Part shown: positions 1 to 8,248 of the stretch, in pieces
Position numbering within the stretch: position 1 is the first letter of the stretch
Layout: each line of letters opens with the position of its first letter
Source: Treponema rectale
Lineage (GTDB): Bacteria; Spirochaetota; Spirochaetia; Treponematales; Treponemataceae
DNA length: 64,000 nucleotides
Reading direction: 5' to 3'
NCBI RefSeq assembly: GCF_014202035.1
Contig: NZ_JACHFR010000001.1
Span: 62,001 to 126,000 of the forward strand
Program-made: the position numbers and the translations under genes
Notes under the pieces: model-generated
Databases searched by the model: none
What the model was told of the DNA's origin: nothing
The model's input: only the letters and a program-made list of their open reading frames with translations

Positions 1-1
1 T

Positions 2-445
2 GCATGGGATGCAGTTGGTGTTGAAGATCCTGTATGGGCATTGGATGGATACGGTTCAGTTTATGGAGAAAACCTCTGGAACGTTGCTGTAGAAGTAACA
101 GATGTTCTTCCTGTTGCACTTACATTTGAAGCTGCAGGAAATACAAACTCAGAAGATTCATTGTTTGACCTTTACGGAGCAGTTACTGTAGGAATCGGAA
201 TCAACGATCAGCTTGATCTTTCTCTTACAGGAAAAATCGGAACAGACCTTAACAGCGACACTGATATTGGTTCAATTTATGCAGCTGAAGCAGCTCTTGA
301 TTTTGCATTTACAGAACATGATACTCTTGGTGTAGCAGTTGATGTTGGTTTTACAAGCGGACTTAAGGTAGATACAGGTATTGGTACTGCAGAAGTTGAT
401 TATCTTGGCTTCTACTTCCCTGTATACTGGAAACATACATTCTAA
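2..445 (+). CDS. Outer-membrane beta-barrel protein, C-terminal part (truncated by window edge)
   Basis: The reading frame is open from base 2 and ends at a TAA at 443-445, so the true start lies before the window. The visible 147 residues alternate hydrophobic and polar positions in short strands, with glycine and aspartate turns, and end in Trp-Lys-His-Thr-Phe. A C-terminal aromatic residue is typical of outer-membrane barrels. There is no enzyme motif. I infer a porin-like or structural surface barrel. It could also be a soluble beta-rich secreted protein, since the signal peptide is not visible. A strong terminator follows at 483-540. Confidence 0.55.
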   Translation, partial: AWDAVGVEDPVWALDGYGSVYGENLWNVAVEVTDVLPVALTFEAAGNTNSEDSLFDLYGAVTVGIGINDQLDLSLTGKIGTDLNSDTDIGSIYAAEAALDFAFTEHDTLGVAVDVGFTSGLKVDTGIGTAEVDYLGFYFPVYWKHTF

Positions 446-482
446 TTTTGTGATTTAATTTTTTAAGTCATATAAAGTTAGA

Positions 483-540
483 CCCCCGGTGGTATTTACG
501 GTTTGTAATACCAGGCCGGGGATTTTTTTTTCTTTTTTTT
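483..540 (+). terminator. Rho-independent terminator after the barrel gene
   Basis: A GC-rich stem (CCCC-GG-TGGTATT on the left arm pairing with AATACCA-GGCCGGGG on the right, with one small bulge) is followed by a run of eight or more T. It lies about 40 bp after the stop codon at 445. Confidence 0.85.
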
Positions 541-665
541 CCTCTAAATAATAAAAAATAATCTTTAAAAGTTATATTTAGCCGTTATAATATTGAAGAA
601 TAATTAAATTGTCAGATAGAATATGTATAGGTAAGTATTTATTGCATGAACTTTAGGAGGAATTC

Positions 666-2771
666 ATGAGAAAATTTTGTTTTATAATGCTTGGACTTGT
701 GCTTACTTTTTTTACTTCCTGTTCTAATCCGGTATCTGAGGAAGAAAGTAGTTTTGTTGTAAGTTTTAATGCCGGTGTTTTAAAAAATGTAATTGATACA
801 AATGAATGGTTCAGTGACTGTACTGATGTGTCCTTCAGAATTGAACTTTTTGTTTTTGATTATGACAATATGAAAGCTGACGAGGGAGGAGAACCTGTTA
901 TTGTTCAAAAAGAAATAACTCTTTCTGATATTCAGGCAAAGAAAAATATTAATCTTCCTGTAGAAGGGCTTTCTGAAGGAAAAAGATATTTCGTTTCTTC
1001 TAGTTTAATGCTTACATATAAAAAGCCGGGTGCAGATGTTGCTCAGGAATTTACCTGTTACCGTACTAAAACAGAATCTGATGAAGAATCCCTGTATTAT
1101 GTAAAGCCTGGAAAAAACGTTTTTAATCTTAAACTTGTATCTGATTTTAAACCTGACTTAACTGTATATCCCCAGGGAGACGGTTATGAGATGACACGTT
1201 ATTATGGGTCTGGAACCACTTATGAAGTAAAAACCGAGGGAACGCTTTATGTTTCTTCTGAATATGCAGATTTTACAGGTGCAGATTATTCTGATCCGGA
1301 TGAATCTTTTTATGCTGTAACTTTTTTCTGTGAAAGTCCTACCTGTGCAAAGTTTAATGAAAAAGAATACCGTGCATGTCTTGAAGATTTCAGGGCTAAG
1401 TTTACTGCAGCTCCGGATGAAATAACTGAAATGTCTTATTCATCCTCCTTAACTCCGTCTTTAGTTAATTCAGATTTTTCATATTCATTTTATATTTTAG
1501 GTAAAACTACAATGGGCTCTATCTCTGGAAATTCTGTTTCCAGCGGAAGTAAAACGGTTTCTGATGTAGGTTCTTATTATTCTGGACTGGGGGCATCGTA
1601 TATTTCTTTGTCAGGAAATTCCGCCTGGACTGAAGGAGAAATAAAAGGTTTTTCTATAAAGGAGTTTGCGGGCGTAACGGTAGAATGTAGTTCTCTGGAT
1701 GAAAACGGAAAGCTTAATGTAAATCTGCTTGCTAATTCCATGGCTGAGTTTAAGATTACTCAGAAGTATACCGACGGAACGTCTGAAAGTTTTGTAAAAG
1801 TTTACAACAAAGATACTGGAACCTGTGGTGATTATACAGTTGCTTCTGAAAGGGTTTCAACTGCATTCCATAAAGTTCTTGGAGAGCAGACACTTAACTT
1901 TGTCCTTAATTCTTCCTGCTATGCTTCCTGTGATGTTGATGTATGCTGGACCTGGCCTCAGGTTGCATCTGTATATATTTATCCGGATGCTGATAGTAAT
2001 ATTCTTTATGTTTCTTCTGCTCCTAATTTTCTGTCTGAACTTCGGGAACTTGAGTCTGTTCCGAATTATGCTACGGTAGATAGTTCGGAAACTGAATATC
2101 CCGCTTATACTATTACATATGTATGGACTATTCCTGCAATTGAGGGAGTAAGCGACTCTAGTATTGAAATAAACACTTCTGATTCTAATTTAACTTTAGG
2201 TGCGATAAGTAATACCATTGCAAATGAATTTGATGTTACCAGCTATAATCTTTCCCGTCTTCCTAATGGAGATTATTATCTGAATGTTGTGCTGGAGTAT
2301 TTCAATCCGGACGGCTCTGCAGAAGCTCTGCTTGCTAAATACAGAAGCGGCTATAAGGATGATGCTGACAAGCTTGTAGTATCTTCAGATGCCATTACTT
2401 TGAATAACGGTACGGTTACCGGCAACGTGGATATTGGCGGCGGATTTAATACTCTTTATATCAGATATATCGATGAAGATGAAGATGAATATAAGAATCT
2501 GGAAGATGCGTCAATGACAGGTAATGATAAGTACTATTCTTTGCATGCAGTTTATCAGTCTGGTGATGAATGGCTTGAATATAGTGAAACTGATTATTCT
2601 TATGAGTGGTTTATAAACGGAAACCGTGTTTCATCGGATATAAGTTTTTTAATTAACTATGCAAGTACACCTTATCTTGTAGAATCTAATAATGAAGTCG
2701 TATGTGTAATCACAAAGAAATCTACGTCGCAAAAGACAACAGTTTCTTCTGTTTTCAGTTTTAGTCATTAA
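666..2771 (+). CDS. Secreted lipoprotein of unknown function (701 aa)
   Basis: The N-terminus has a short basic head, a hydrophobic stretch and a lipobox ending Thr-Ser-Cys at residue 19, so it is probably a membrane-anchored lipoprotein. The rest is beta-rich, with many Tyr, Ser, Asp and Glu residues and no catalytic motif I recognise. Several stretches resemble Ig-like or PKD-like folds, for example around residues 475-570 and the last 90 residues. A strong AGGAGG lies five bases before the ATG, which fixes the start. The next gene begins 11 bp after the stop with its own GGAGGA, so the two are likely co-transcribed. Function is unknown. Confidence 0.8.
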   Translation: MRKFCFIMLGLVLTFFTSCSNPVSEEESSFVVSFNAGVLKNVIDTNEWFSDCTDVSFRIELFVFDYDNMKADEGGEPVIVQKEITLSDIQAKKNINLPVEGLSEGKRYFVSSSLMLTYKKPGADVAQEFTCYRTKTESDEESLYYVKPGKNVFNLKLVSDFKPDLTVYPQGDGYEMTRYYGSGTTYEVKTEGTLYVSSEYADFTGADYSDPDESFYAVTFFCESPTCAKFNEKEYRACLEDFRAKFTAAPDEITEMSYSSSLTPSLVNSDFSYSFYILGKTTMGSISGNSVSSGSKTVSDVGSYYSGLGASYISLSGNSAWTEGEIKGFSIKEFAGVTVECSSLDENGKLNVNLLANSMAEFKITQKYTDGTSESFVKVYNKDTGTCGDYTVASERVSTAFHKVLGEQTLNFVLNSSCYASCDVDVCWTWPQVASVYIYPDADSNILYVSSAPNFLSELRELESVPNYATVDSSETEYPAYTITYVWTIPAIEGVSDSSIEINTSDSNLTLGAISNTIANEFDVTSYNLSRLPNGDYYLNVVLEYFNPDGSAEALLAKYRSGYKDDADKLVVSSDAITLNNGTVTGNVDIGGGFNTLYIRYIDEDEDEYKNLEDASMTGNDKYYSLHAVYQSGDEWLEYSETDYSYEWFINGNRVSSDISFLINYASTPYLVESNNEVVCVITKKSTSQKTTVSSVFSFSH

Positions 2772-2782
2772 TCCGGAGGACC

Positions 2783-4015
2783 ATGATGAAAAGATTCAGA
2801 GCTTTTTTATTAAACATATTTAGTGTTGCCTGTGTAAGTATTTTTGTTTCCTGCGGTTTTTCCGTAAAAGACGAAAGTAACATTGAAGGCAGTTATGGAA
2901 CTGTAGAAGTATCAGTTGGCAACGGGGCCAGATGTGTACGACCTTATGCTGAAGACGGAGTTTCTTACAGCCTCTGGTTTTACAACATGCAGGGAAAAAC
3001 TGCAGCAGAAATTCTGAAGTCTGTAGAAAGTGCAGACTGTGATAAAAGAGTTTACATTGAATCCGTCTCAACTTCTGTTACCTGTGCTCTTGAAGCCGGT
3101 TCCTACTTAGTTTATGTTAAAAGTGGAGAATATGTTTCTGATTCTGGTTATTACTTTTTTCAGGGACATACGGTTTTTAGTATAGGCGCAGGGGAGACAG
3201 ATTCGTTTTCTGTAAGTGTTTCGCCTGTAAGTACTTCTCTTGACCTGTCAGGAAATGGATATCTTTCTTTAACCATACCTTTTAATCGTGAAGACAGACT
3301 GGGTACGGAAGCTGAGAATTATAAGTTTTTGCTGCAGGTAAAGAATCTTGAAACTCTTGAAGTTGCTGCTGAAGAGCAACTTGTTTATAGTACGGAAACT
3401 CAAGTTTTTACTTCTTCTTCCAGTATAAGTCTTCCTGCCGGCCTGTATTATTGTTCGATGTATTGTCTGAGTGAAAATGATACCAGAGTCTATGATTTCT
3501 TTTTTAAAAATGATTCCTGTGTAGAAATTGTAAAAGGAATGACGACAGTGCTTAATGAAGAACTGATTGTAAAAACGGCGGAACTTAAGCGTTATGTTGA
3601 TAATTCAAGCGAATATAGCGGTATTTCTAGTGAATACCGGGCCTGTCTGTCAGACTGCATTAAGTATTACGGTACCTGCGGTTATGCAGAGTTTTATATG
3701 CCTGAATACGACTCTGGTAATTATGAAGAAAGCGCAATTATAGACGGAACTCTGATTTCTGAAGAATCAGCTTTTACCGTTACCCAGTGTATGGGCGGAA
3801 ACTCAGGATTTACAGGCGGAATGAGTGTTAATCTGATTATTACAGTAAAAGGAAGGGTTATTACTGTAAAAACGGAAAGTAATGATGGATATGAATATAC
3901 CGGTCCTGTGTTCATTCTGGAAAATGCCGGAGATATAACGGTTGTAAGCGGGGGTACCGGAAGGGAACTTACAACTACTGCTCTTGAAGACGGAAGTGTT
4001 AAATATTCATTCTGA
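2783..4015 (+). CDS. Secreted lipoprotein of unknown function (410 aa)
   Basis: The signal sequence ends in a lipobox Val-Ser-Cys-Gly with Cys at residue 24. The mature part is beta-rich and Ser/Tyr/Glu-rich, with no recognised motif. It follows the preceding lipoprotein gene by 11 bp and shares its style: lipobox, low-complexity acidic surface and similar length of beta segments. The two probably form one operon encoding cell-surface proteins. The start could be either of two consecutive ATG codons (2783 or 2786); the Shine-Dalgarno sequence GGAGGA ends three bases before the first. No strong terminator follows, only a small TATTGC/GCAATA inverted repeat at 4025-4043. Confidence 0.8.
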   Translation: MMKRFRAFLLNIFSVACVSIFVSCGFSVKDESNIEGSYGTVEVSVGNGARCVRPYAEDGVSYSLWFYNMQGKTAAEILKSVESADCDKRVYIESVSTSVTCALEAGSYLVYVKSGEYVSDSGYYFFQGHTVFSIGAGETDSFSVSVSPVSTSLDLSGNGYLSLTIPFNREDRLGTEAENYKFLLQVKNLETLEVAAEEQLVYSTETQVFTSSSSISLPAGLYYCSMYCLSENDTRVYDFFFKNDSCVEIVKGMTTVLNEELIVKTAELKRYVDNSSEYSGISSEYRACLSDCIKYYGTCGYAEFYMPEYDSGNYEESAIIDGTLISEESAFTVTQCMGGNSGFTGGMSVNLIITVKGRVITVKTESNDGYEYTGPVFILENAGDITVVSGGTGRELTTTALEDGSVKYSF

Positions 4016-4063
4016 CAGCAGGTGTATTGCGTTTTATGCAATATGATGTAAAAATAGTTTCAC

Positions 4064-4092
4064 TTTACGCAATGTAAATGCAAAGGTATAAT
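4064..4092 (+). promoter_or_regulatory. Candidate sigma-70 promoter of ilvD
   Basis: A TTTACG hexamer at 4064-4069 is separated by 17 bp from a perfect TATAAT at 4087-4092. The predicted start is near 4099, giving a leader of about 36 nt. The -10 region overlaps the left arm of an 11-bp inverted repeat whose right arm covers the ilvD ribosome binding site. Confidence 0.55.
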
Positions 4093-4136
4093 TCACCTTG
4101 AAAATTGTAATTGATTTATATTTCGAGGTGAATTAT
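4088..4136 (+). promoter_or_regulatory. 11-bp inverted repeat spanning ilvD -10 box and start codon
   Basis: ATAATTCACCT at 4088-4098 is the exact reverse complement of AGGTGAATTAT at 4126-4136, which contains the Shine-Dalgarno sequence and the first two bases of the ATG. If transcription starts upstream, the RNA could fold and hide the start site. If it starts near 4099, the repeat could only act as DNA, for example as a protein-binding site. Confidence 0.4.
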
Positions 4137-5826
4137 GGCAAAAAAATCAGATAACGCTTGCTGCGGAACCGCCCGTGCTCCGCACCGCTCTCTTTATTAC
4201 GCATCAGGATACACTGATGAGGAACTTGCACAGCCTATGGTTGGTATAATCTGTGCAAAAAATGAACTTATTCCTGGACATATTGAACTTGACCGCATAG
4301 CAGAAGCTGTAAAGGCCGGTGTACGCATGGCAGGGGGAACTCCTATAGAGTTTCCTGCAATAGGTGTGTGTGACGGTATTGCCATGGGACACGAGGGAAT
4401 GAAATATTCCCTGGTAACCCGTGAACTTATAGCAGACTCTGTTGAATGTGTTGCCAAGGCTCATCAGTTTGATGCTCTTGTTATGATTCCTAACTGTGAC
4501 AAGATTGTTCCTGGTATGCTTATGGCTGCAGCCCGCCTTAATCTTCCTACAGTATTTGTTTCCGGCGGTCCTATGATGCCTGGTCATCTGCCTGGTAATG
4601 ATCCTTCTAATCCATATTCAGGAAAAAATCTTTCCCTTACAGATATGTTTGAAGCTGTCGGTGGTCTTGCTGTAGGTAAGGTAACGGAAGCTCAGCTTAA
4701 GGAAATGGAACATCGTGCCTGCCCGGGTTGCGGTGCATGTTCGGGAATGTTTACTGCAAACTCCATGAACTGTCTTACGGAAGTTCTTGGTCTCGGTCTT
4801 CCTGGAAACGGAACGATTCCTGCAGTTACAGGTGAACGTATTGCTCTTGCAAAACATGCCGGTATGCAGGTAATGGAAATGTACCGCCGTGGAATTACAG
4901 CCCGCTGCATGATGACAAAAGAAAATTTTGAGAATGCCCTTGCTGCAGACATGGCTCTGGGCTGTTCTTCAAATACTATGCTTCATGTTCCTGCAATCAT
5001 GCATGAAGCAGGACTTGAACTTGATCTTCATGAGGTTAATGAGATTTCTAACCGTACTCCTAATCTCTGCCATCTTGCTCCAGCCGGACATACTTTTATG
5101 TGTGAACTGGATGATGCAGGCGGTGTACAGGCTGTTCTTGCAGAACTTGCAAAGAAAAATCTTATCCACACAGATTTGATAACTGCAACCGGTAAAACAA
5201 TTGCAGAAAACATAAAGGGTGTCGTAAACCGCAATCCTGAAATACTGCGTCCTATAGAAAATCCGTTCAGCGACAACGGCGGCATTGCCGTGCTCTTTGG
5301 AAACCTTGCTCCAAATGGAACTGTAGTAAAGCGTTCTGCCTGTGCAAAAGAGCTTATGCTTCATACAGGTCCAGCCCGTGTATTTAATGACGAAAGTGAG
5401 GCTATGGAAGCTGTACAGAAAGCACAGATTAAGCCGGGGGATGTTGTAGTTATCCGTTATGAAGGTCCTAAAGGCGGTCCTGGAATGCGTGAAATGCTTG
5501 CAGTTACTGCTGCTCTTGCAGGACAGGGGCTTGATAAGCAGGTTGCCCTTATTACAGACGGACGTTTCTCAGGTGCAACCCGCGGAGCTTCTTTAGGCCA
5601 CTGTTCACCGGAGGCAGCTGTCGGAGGTCCTATTGCACTGGTGGAAGAAGGTGATAAAATTACGCTTGATATAAATAATTACAAGATTCACCTTGATGTA
5701 AGTGATGAAGAACTTGCAAAACGCCGTGCCGCATGGAAAGCTCCGGAACCAAAAGTAAAAGAAGGCTACCTGGCAAGATACGCTAAACTTGTAAGCAGTG
5801 CCGACAAAGGAGCAATTTTACAGTAA
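4135..5826 (+). CDS. ilvD: Dihydroxy-acid dehydratase
   Basis: IlvD removes water from dihydroxy-acids to give the 2-keto acids for valine, leucine and isoleucine; it is a cytosolic iron-sulphur enzyme. Length (563 aa) fits the family. Visible motifs are Cys-Asp-Lys at 121-123 followed by Ile-Val-Pro-Gly, the cluster Cys196/Cys199/Cys202 followed by Gly-Met-Phe-Thr-Ala-Asn-Ser-Met, and near the C-terminus Lys-Gly-Gly-Pro-Gly-Met-Arg and Asp-Gly-Arg-Phe-Ser-Gly. The early Ile-Pro-Gly-His motif matches the Firmicutes-type subgroup as I recall it. An AGGTG lies before the ATG. The gene stands alone: ilvB is 3.6 kb away and no ilvC is in the window. Its 3' end is partly duplicated just downstream (5895-5930). 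Confidence 0.95.
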   Translation: MAKKSDNACCGTARAPHRSLYYASGYTDEELAQPMVGIICAKNELIPGHIELDRIAEAVKAGVRMAGGTPIEFPAIGVCDGIAMGHEGMKYSLVTRELIADSVECVAKAHQFDALVMIPNCDKIVPGMLMAAARLNLPTVFVSGGPMMPGHLPGNDPSNPYSGKNLSLTDMFEAVGGLAVGKVTEAQLKEMEHRACPGCGACSGMFTANSMNCLTEVLGLGLPGNGTIPAVTGERIALAKHAGMQVMEMYRRGITARCMMTKENFENALAADMALGCSSNTMLHVPAIMHEAGLELDLHEVNEISNRTPNLCHLAPAGHTFMCELDDAGGVQAVLAELAKKNLIHTDLITATGKTIAENIKGVVNRNPEILRPIENPFSDNGGIAVLFGNLAPNGTVVKRSACAKELMLHTGPARVFNDESEAMEAVQKAQIKPGDVVVIRYEGPKGGPGMREMLAVTAALAGQGLDKQVALITDGRFSGATRGASLGHCSPEAAVGGPIALVEEGDKITLDINNYKIHLDVSDEELAKRRAAWKAPEPKVKEGYLARYAKLVSSADKGAILQ

Positions 5827-5930
5827 GGCTTACGTAACAAAACCGCGAGTTTCGCAGAGCGAAACTCGACAACCATGCGAAGCATGGTTCAGGTGCAATA
5901 TTACAGTAAGGCTTACGTAACAAAACCGCG
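5812..5930. repeat. 36-bp direct duplication of the ilvD 3' end flanking a double hairpin
   Basis: The 36 bases at 5812-5847 (last codons of ilvD plus flank) recur at 5895-5930 with one mismatch. Between them, overlapping the first copy by two bases, are two perfect hairpins: a 10-bp stem starting CGAGTTTCGC with a 3-nt loop (5846-5868) and an 8-bp stem AACCATGC/GCATGGTT with a 3-nt loop (5871-5889). The same architecture occurs beside tRNA-Leu near 49 kb. Confidence 0.85.
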
Positions 5931-6311
5931 GGGATGACCAAAATGTCATTTTCGGGCTCCGACCCGAAAATCTATTTAATTACAATTACAAGAGATTGCC
6001 GCATCAAGTGCGGCAATGACAGGCTGTCGAGTGCGGCAATGACTCATACTTAAAATGTCATTTTCGGGCTCCGACCCGAAAATCTATTTGATTACAATTA
6101 CAAGAGATTGTCGCATCAAGTGCGGCAATGACAGGCTGTCGAGCACGGCAATGACTCATACTTAAAATGTCATTTTCGGGCTCCGACCCGAAAATCTATT
6201 TGATTACAATTACAAGAGATTGCCGCATCAAGTGCGGCAATGACAGGCTGTCGAGCACGGCAATGACAAGCTGTCGAGCACGGCAATGACTCATATTTAT
6301 TGGACAGCCCC
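5930..6311. repeat. Palindromic element copy 1 (three tandem 112-bp units)
   Basis: It begins GGGGATGACC and ends GGACAGCCCC, the inverted termini of the family. Inside, the unit starting with a TTTTCGGG...CCCGAAAA hairpin followed by a TTGCCG...CGGCAA hairpin occurs three times, at 5941, 6053 and 6165, with an exact 112-bp period. The last unit has an extra copy of the second hairpin half. It fills the space between ilvD and the YitT-family gene. Confidence 0.85.
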
Positions 6312-6325
6312 GTTAACCATACTTA

Positions 6326-6353
6326 TTGAAAAAAAGCCGTTAAAGTTCATAAT
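6326..6353 (+). promoter_or_regulatory. Candidate promoter of the YitT-family gene, probably leaderless
   Basis: TTGAAA at 6326-6331 and CATAAT at 6348-6353 are 16 bp apart. The ATG at 6364 is only 10 bases after the -10 box and has no Shine-Dalgarno sequence, so the mRNA may begin at or very near the start codon. Confidence 0.45.
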
Positions 6354-6402
6354 ATAGAGCGTAATGAAAAATTCTATATTAAATGACTTGAAACGGCTTT
6401 TT
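6331..6402 (+). promoter_or_regulatory. Nested inverted repeats around the YitT-family start codon
   Basis: An outer 11-bp pair, AAAAAGCCGTT at 6331-6341 and AACGGCTTTTT at 6392-6402, encloses an inner 7-bp pair, AATATAG at 6351-6357 and CTATATT at 6374-6380. The ATG at 6364 lies in the central loop. In a transcript reading through from upstream the outer stem ends in a U-run and could act as an attenuator. Confidence 0.45.
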
Positions 6403-7233
6403 CTCGTTATTATAGGCGGACTTGTTCTTGCCGTTGATTTTAACGTTTTTGTATACAGTGCAAATCTTTTTCCGGGCGGTTTTTCCGGACTTGCAGTACT
6501 GATTCAGGTTGTATTTCAAAAATATTTTAACATTAACATTCCTTTTTCCGTCCTGGTATATGCCTTCAATGCAGTACCGGTTGTCGTAGGATTTAAATTC
6601 ATCGGAAAGAAATTTACGATATTCAGTGTAATCATGATTGTTGTTTCCGGTTTCTTTACGGATATTCTGCGGGGAGTAGAGGCACTGCATGTAACTCAGG
6701 ACATACTTTTGTGTTCCGTGTTCGGAGGAATGCTCTGTGCAGTTTCTATATGCCTGTGTCTTTTTGCAGAAAGCTCTTCCGGGGGAACGGATTTTATAGC
6801 CATTTATGTAAGTGAACGTACCGGAAAGTCTGCCTGGAACTGGATTCTGGCCTTTAATTCCCTTATTCTCCTTACGGCCGGTTTTTTAATGGGATGGGAT
6901 AAAGCCCTGTATTCAATAATTTTTCAGTATGTTTCTACAGTTACCATAAACCTGCTGTATAAAAAGTATTCCAAAACAACGCTTCTTATAATTACGGACA
7001 AACCGGATGAAATCTTTGAGGTTATCCTGTTCCTTACAAATCATACTGCAACGGTTTTTGAAGGCAAGGGACAGTTCAGCGGAAATAAACACTATCTTTT
7101 GTATTGCGTAGTATCATCTTCGGAAAGCGGCAGTCTCGAAAGGGCAATCCGCATAAAGGATCAGAATGCCTTCATAAACGTAATAAAGTCTAAAGAAATA
7201 GTGGGCCGGTTTTTCAGGACTATGCCTGATTAA
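6364..7233 (+). CDS. YitT-family membrane protein (DUF161/DUF2179)
   Basis: A 289-residue integral membrane protein with about five to six hydrophobic segments in the first 205 residues, including the family-like Asn-Leu-Phe-Pro-Gly-Gly-Phe-Ser-Gly stretch near residue 35 and Ser-Ser-Gly-Gly-Thr-Asp near residue 140. The last 80 residues form a soluble DUF2179-like domain (Thr-Leu-Leu-Ile-Ile-Thr-Asp-Lys-Pro onward). Biochemical function of this family is not established; a transport role is often assumed. The start has no ribosome binding site but lies 10 bases after a -10 box. It begins just after a palindromic element and seems to be a single-gene unit; the next gene has its own promoter. 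Confidence 0.85.
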   Translation: MKNSILNDLKRLFLVIIGGLVLAVDFNVFVYSANLFPGGFSGLAVLIQVVFQKYFNINIPFSVLVYAFNAVPVVVGFKFIGKKFTIFSVIMIVVSGFFTDILRGVEALHVTQDILLCSVFGGMLCAVSICLCLFAESSSGGTDFIAIYVSERTGKSAWNWILAFNSLILLTAGFLMGWDKALYSIIFQYVSTVTINLLYKKYSKTTLLIITDKPDEIFEVILFLTNHTATVFEGKGQFSGNKHYLLYCVVSSSESGSLERAIRIKDQNAFINVIKSKEIVGRFFRTMPD

Positions 7234-7281
7234 AAATTTTAGAAAACATGTGTTTTTTTTAGACAATTACTGTGATTTTTC

Positions 7282-7310
7282 AAGACAGCTGTGGAGATTT
7301 TTGATATAAT
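7282..7310 (+). promoter_or_regulatory. Candidate promoter of the 7320 gene, probably leaderless
   Basis: AAGACA at 7282-7287 and a perfect TATAAT at 7305-7310 are 17 bp apart. The ATG at 7320 follows after nine bases with no Shine-Dalgarno sequence. Confidence 0.5.
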
Positions 7311-7319
7311 TAAAACTGT

Positions 7320-8246
7320 ATGAAAAGGATAACGACTGTAATTGCTTTATCCATAGCGTTCATGGCTCAAAGTCTGCATGGAGTTCAGTCCACGGCTTTG
7401 GCTGATGAAGAGATTTCAGTACTTAATATTCACCTCTCAGAACTGGAACAGACGGTTCGTGGTCTCAGTGACGAAAAAACTTATGAACTTGTCCTTGCAG
7501 ATGATTTTATTCCTTCAGATGTAACTCCTGCCATGATTCAGGCTCTTCATGAGTATTTTGAAACTAATACGGCCAACACGCTTACAGGTCCGATTGAGTA
7601 TATTTTCTTTTCAGGACTTCAGTCTCCCCGCAGTTTTTATGAATTGAAAAAGCATATAGAAAATTCTAAAGATAAATATGTCTGCATTGATATAGGTGAT
7701 TCCAGCTATGCAGTAAATGCTTCGACATATGCAACCCTTCCTCTGCCGGAAAACTGCTTTGCGGGGCACGAGAATATTTACTGGGCTTATTTCGGAAATT
7801 TTATACGGGAAGACGTTCCTGAGAATGTATGCCGCAACTGTCCTAATCTCCGTATTGTCTTTATGTGGGGAGAGGGAGTTTTGAAGAGCGGTGCCTTTGA
7901 AAATGTTTCGCCTGATGCTGTTATTGCAGGGGTTTACGGTGAATCAAAAAAACTTTCTGATTACATCCGGTCTAAGGGATATGCTAAGCGTAATACGTGG
8001 GATTACGAAGCCTTTGATTCAGACTATGACTATACAGATGTAGAAAAAAATCTTTATTCTTCAGAAGTTTATGCTTCCGGAAGAACATTCCGCGACTCAG
8101 ATTTAGAGACTGTGTTTGGAAATTATTCAGATTATTATTCTGACAATCAGGAGTATGCCGGGGAAGCTGAACCTGATTCATATTATGATGAAAACGAAGT
8201 TGTCCGCTCCCTGAATGATCTGCTTCAGTTCTATGGAGAAGAGTAA
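7320..8246 (+). CDS. Secreted protein with weak leucine-rich-repeat-like segments (308 aa)
   Basis: The N-terminus is a signal peptide, with basic start, hydrophobic core to about residue 20 and a possible Ala-containing cleavage site near residue 28; there is no lipobox. The stretch at about residues 150-215, with Cys-Pro-Asn-Leu-Arg-Ile-Val and Gly-Ala-Phe-Glu-Asn, resembles degenerate BspA/LRR_5-type repeats. The last 70 residues are rich in Tyr, Asp, Ser and Glu and look disordered. No catalytic motif is seen. The diguanylate cyclase gene starts two bases after the stop, so the two are translationally coupled. Its role next to a cyclic-di-GMP enzyme, perhaps a periplasmic sensor input, is inference. 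Confidence 0.7.
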   Translation: MKRITTVIALSIAFMAQSLHGVQSTALADEEISVLNIHLSELEQTVRGLSDEKTYELVLADDFIPSDVTPAMIQALHEYFETNTANTLTGPIEYIFFSGLQSPRSFYELKKHIENSKDKYVCIDIGDSSYAVNASTYATLPLPENCFAGHENIYWAYFGNFIREDVPENVCRNCPNLRIVFMWGEGVLKSGAFENVSPDAVIAGVYGESKKLSDYIRSKGYAKRNTWDYEAFDSDYDYTDVEKNLYSSEVYASGRTFRDSDLETVFGNYSDYYSDNQEYAGEAEPDSYYDENEVVRSLNDLLQFYGEE

Positions 8247-8248
8247 AA

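Noticed and set aside
5941-6290. CRISPR-like regular repeats (period 112 bp)
   Set aside because: Repeats and 'spacers' are both conserved, units are long palindromes, only three units exist, and no cas gene is in the window.
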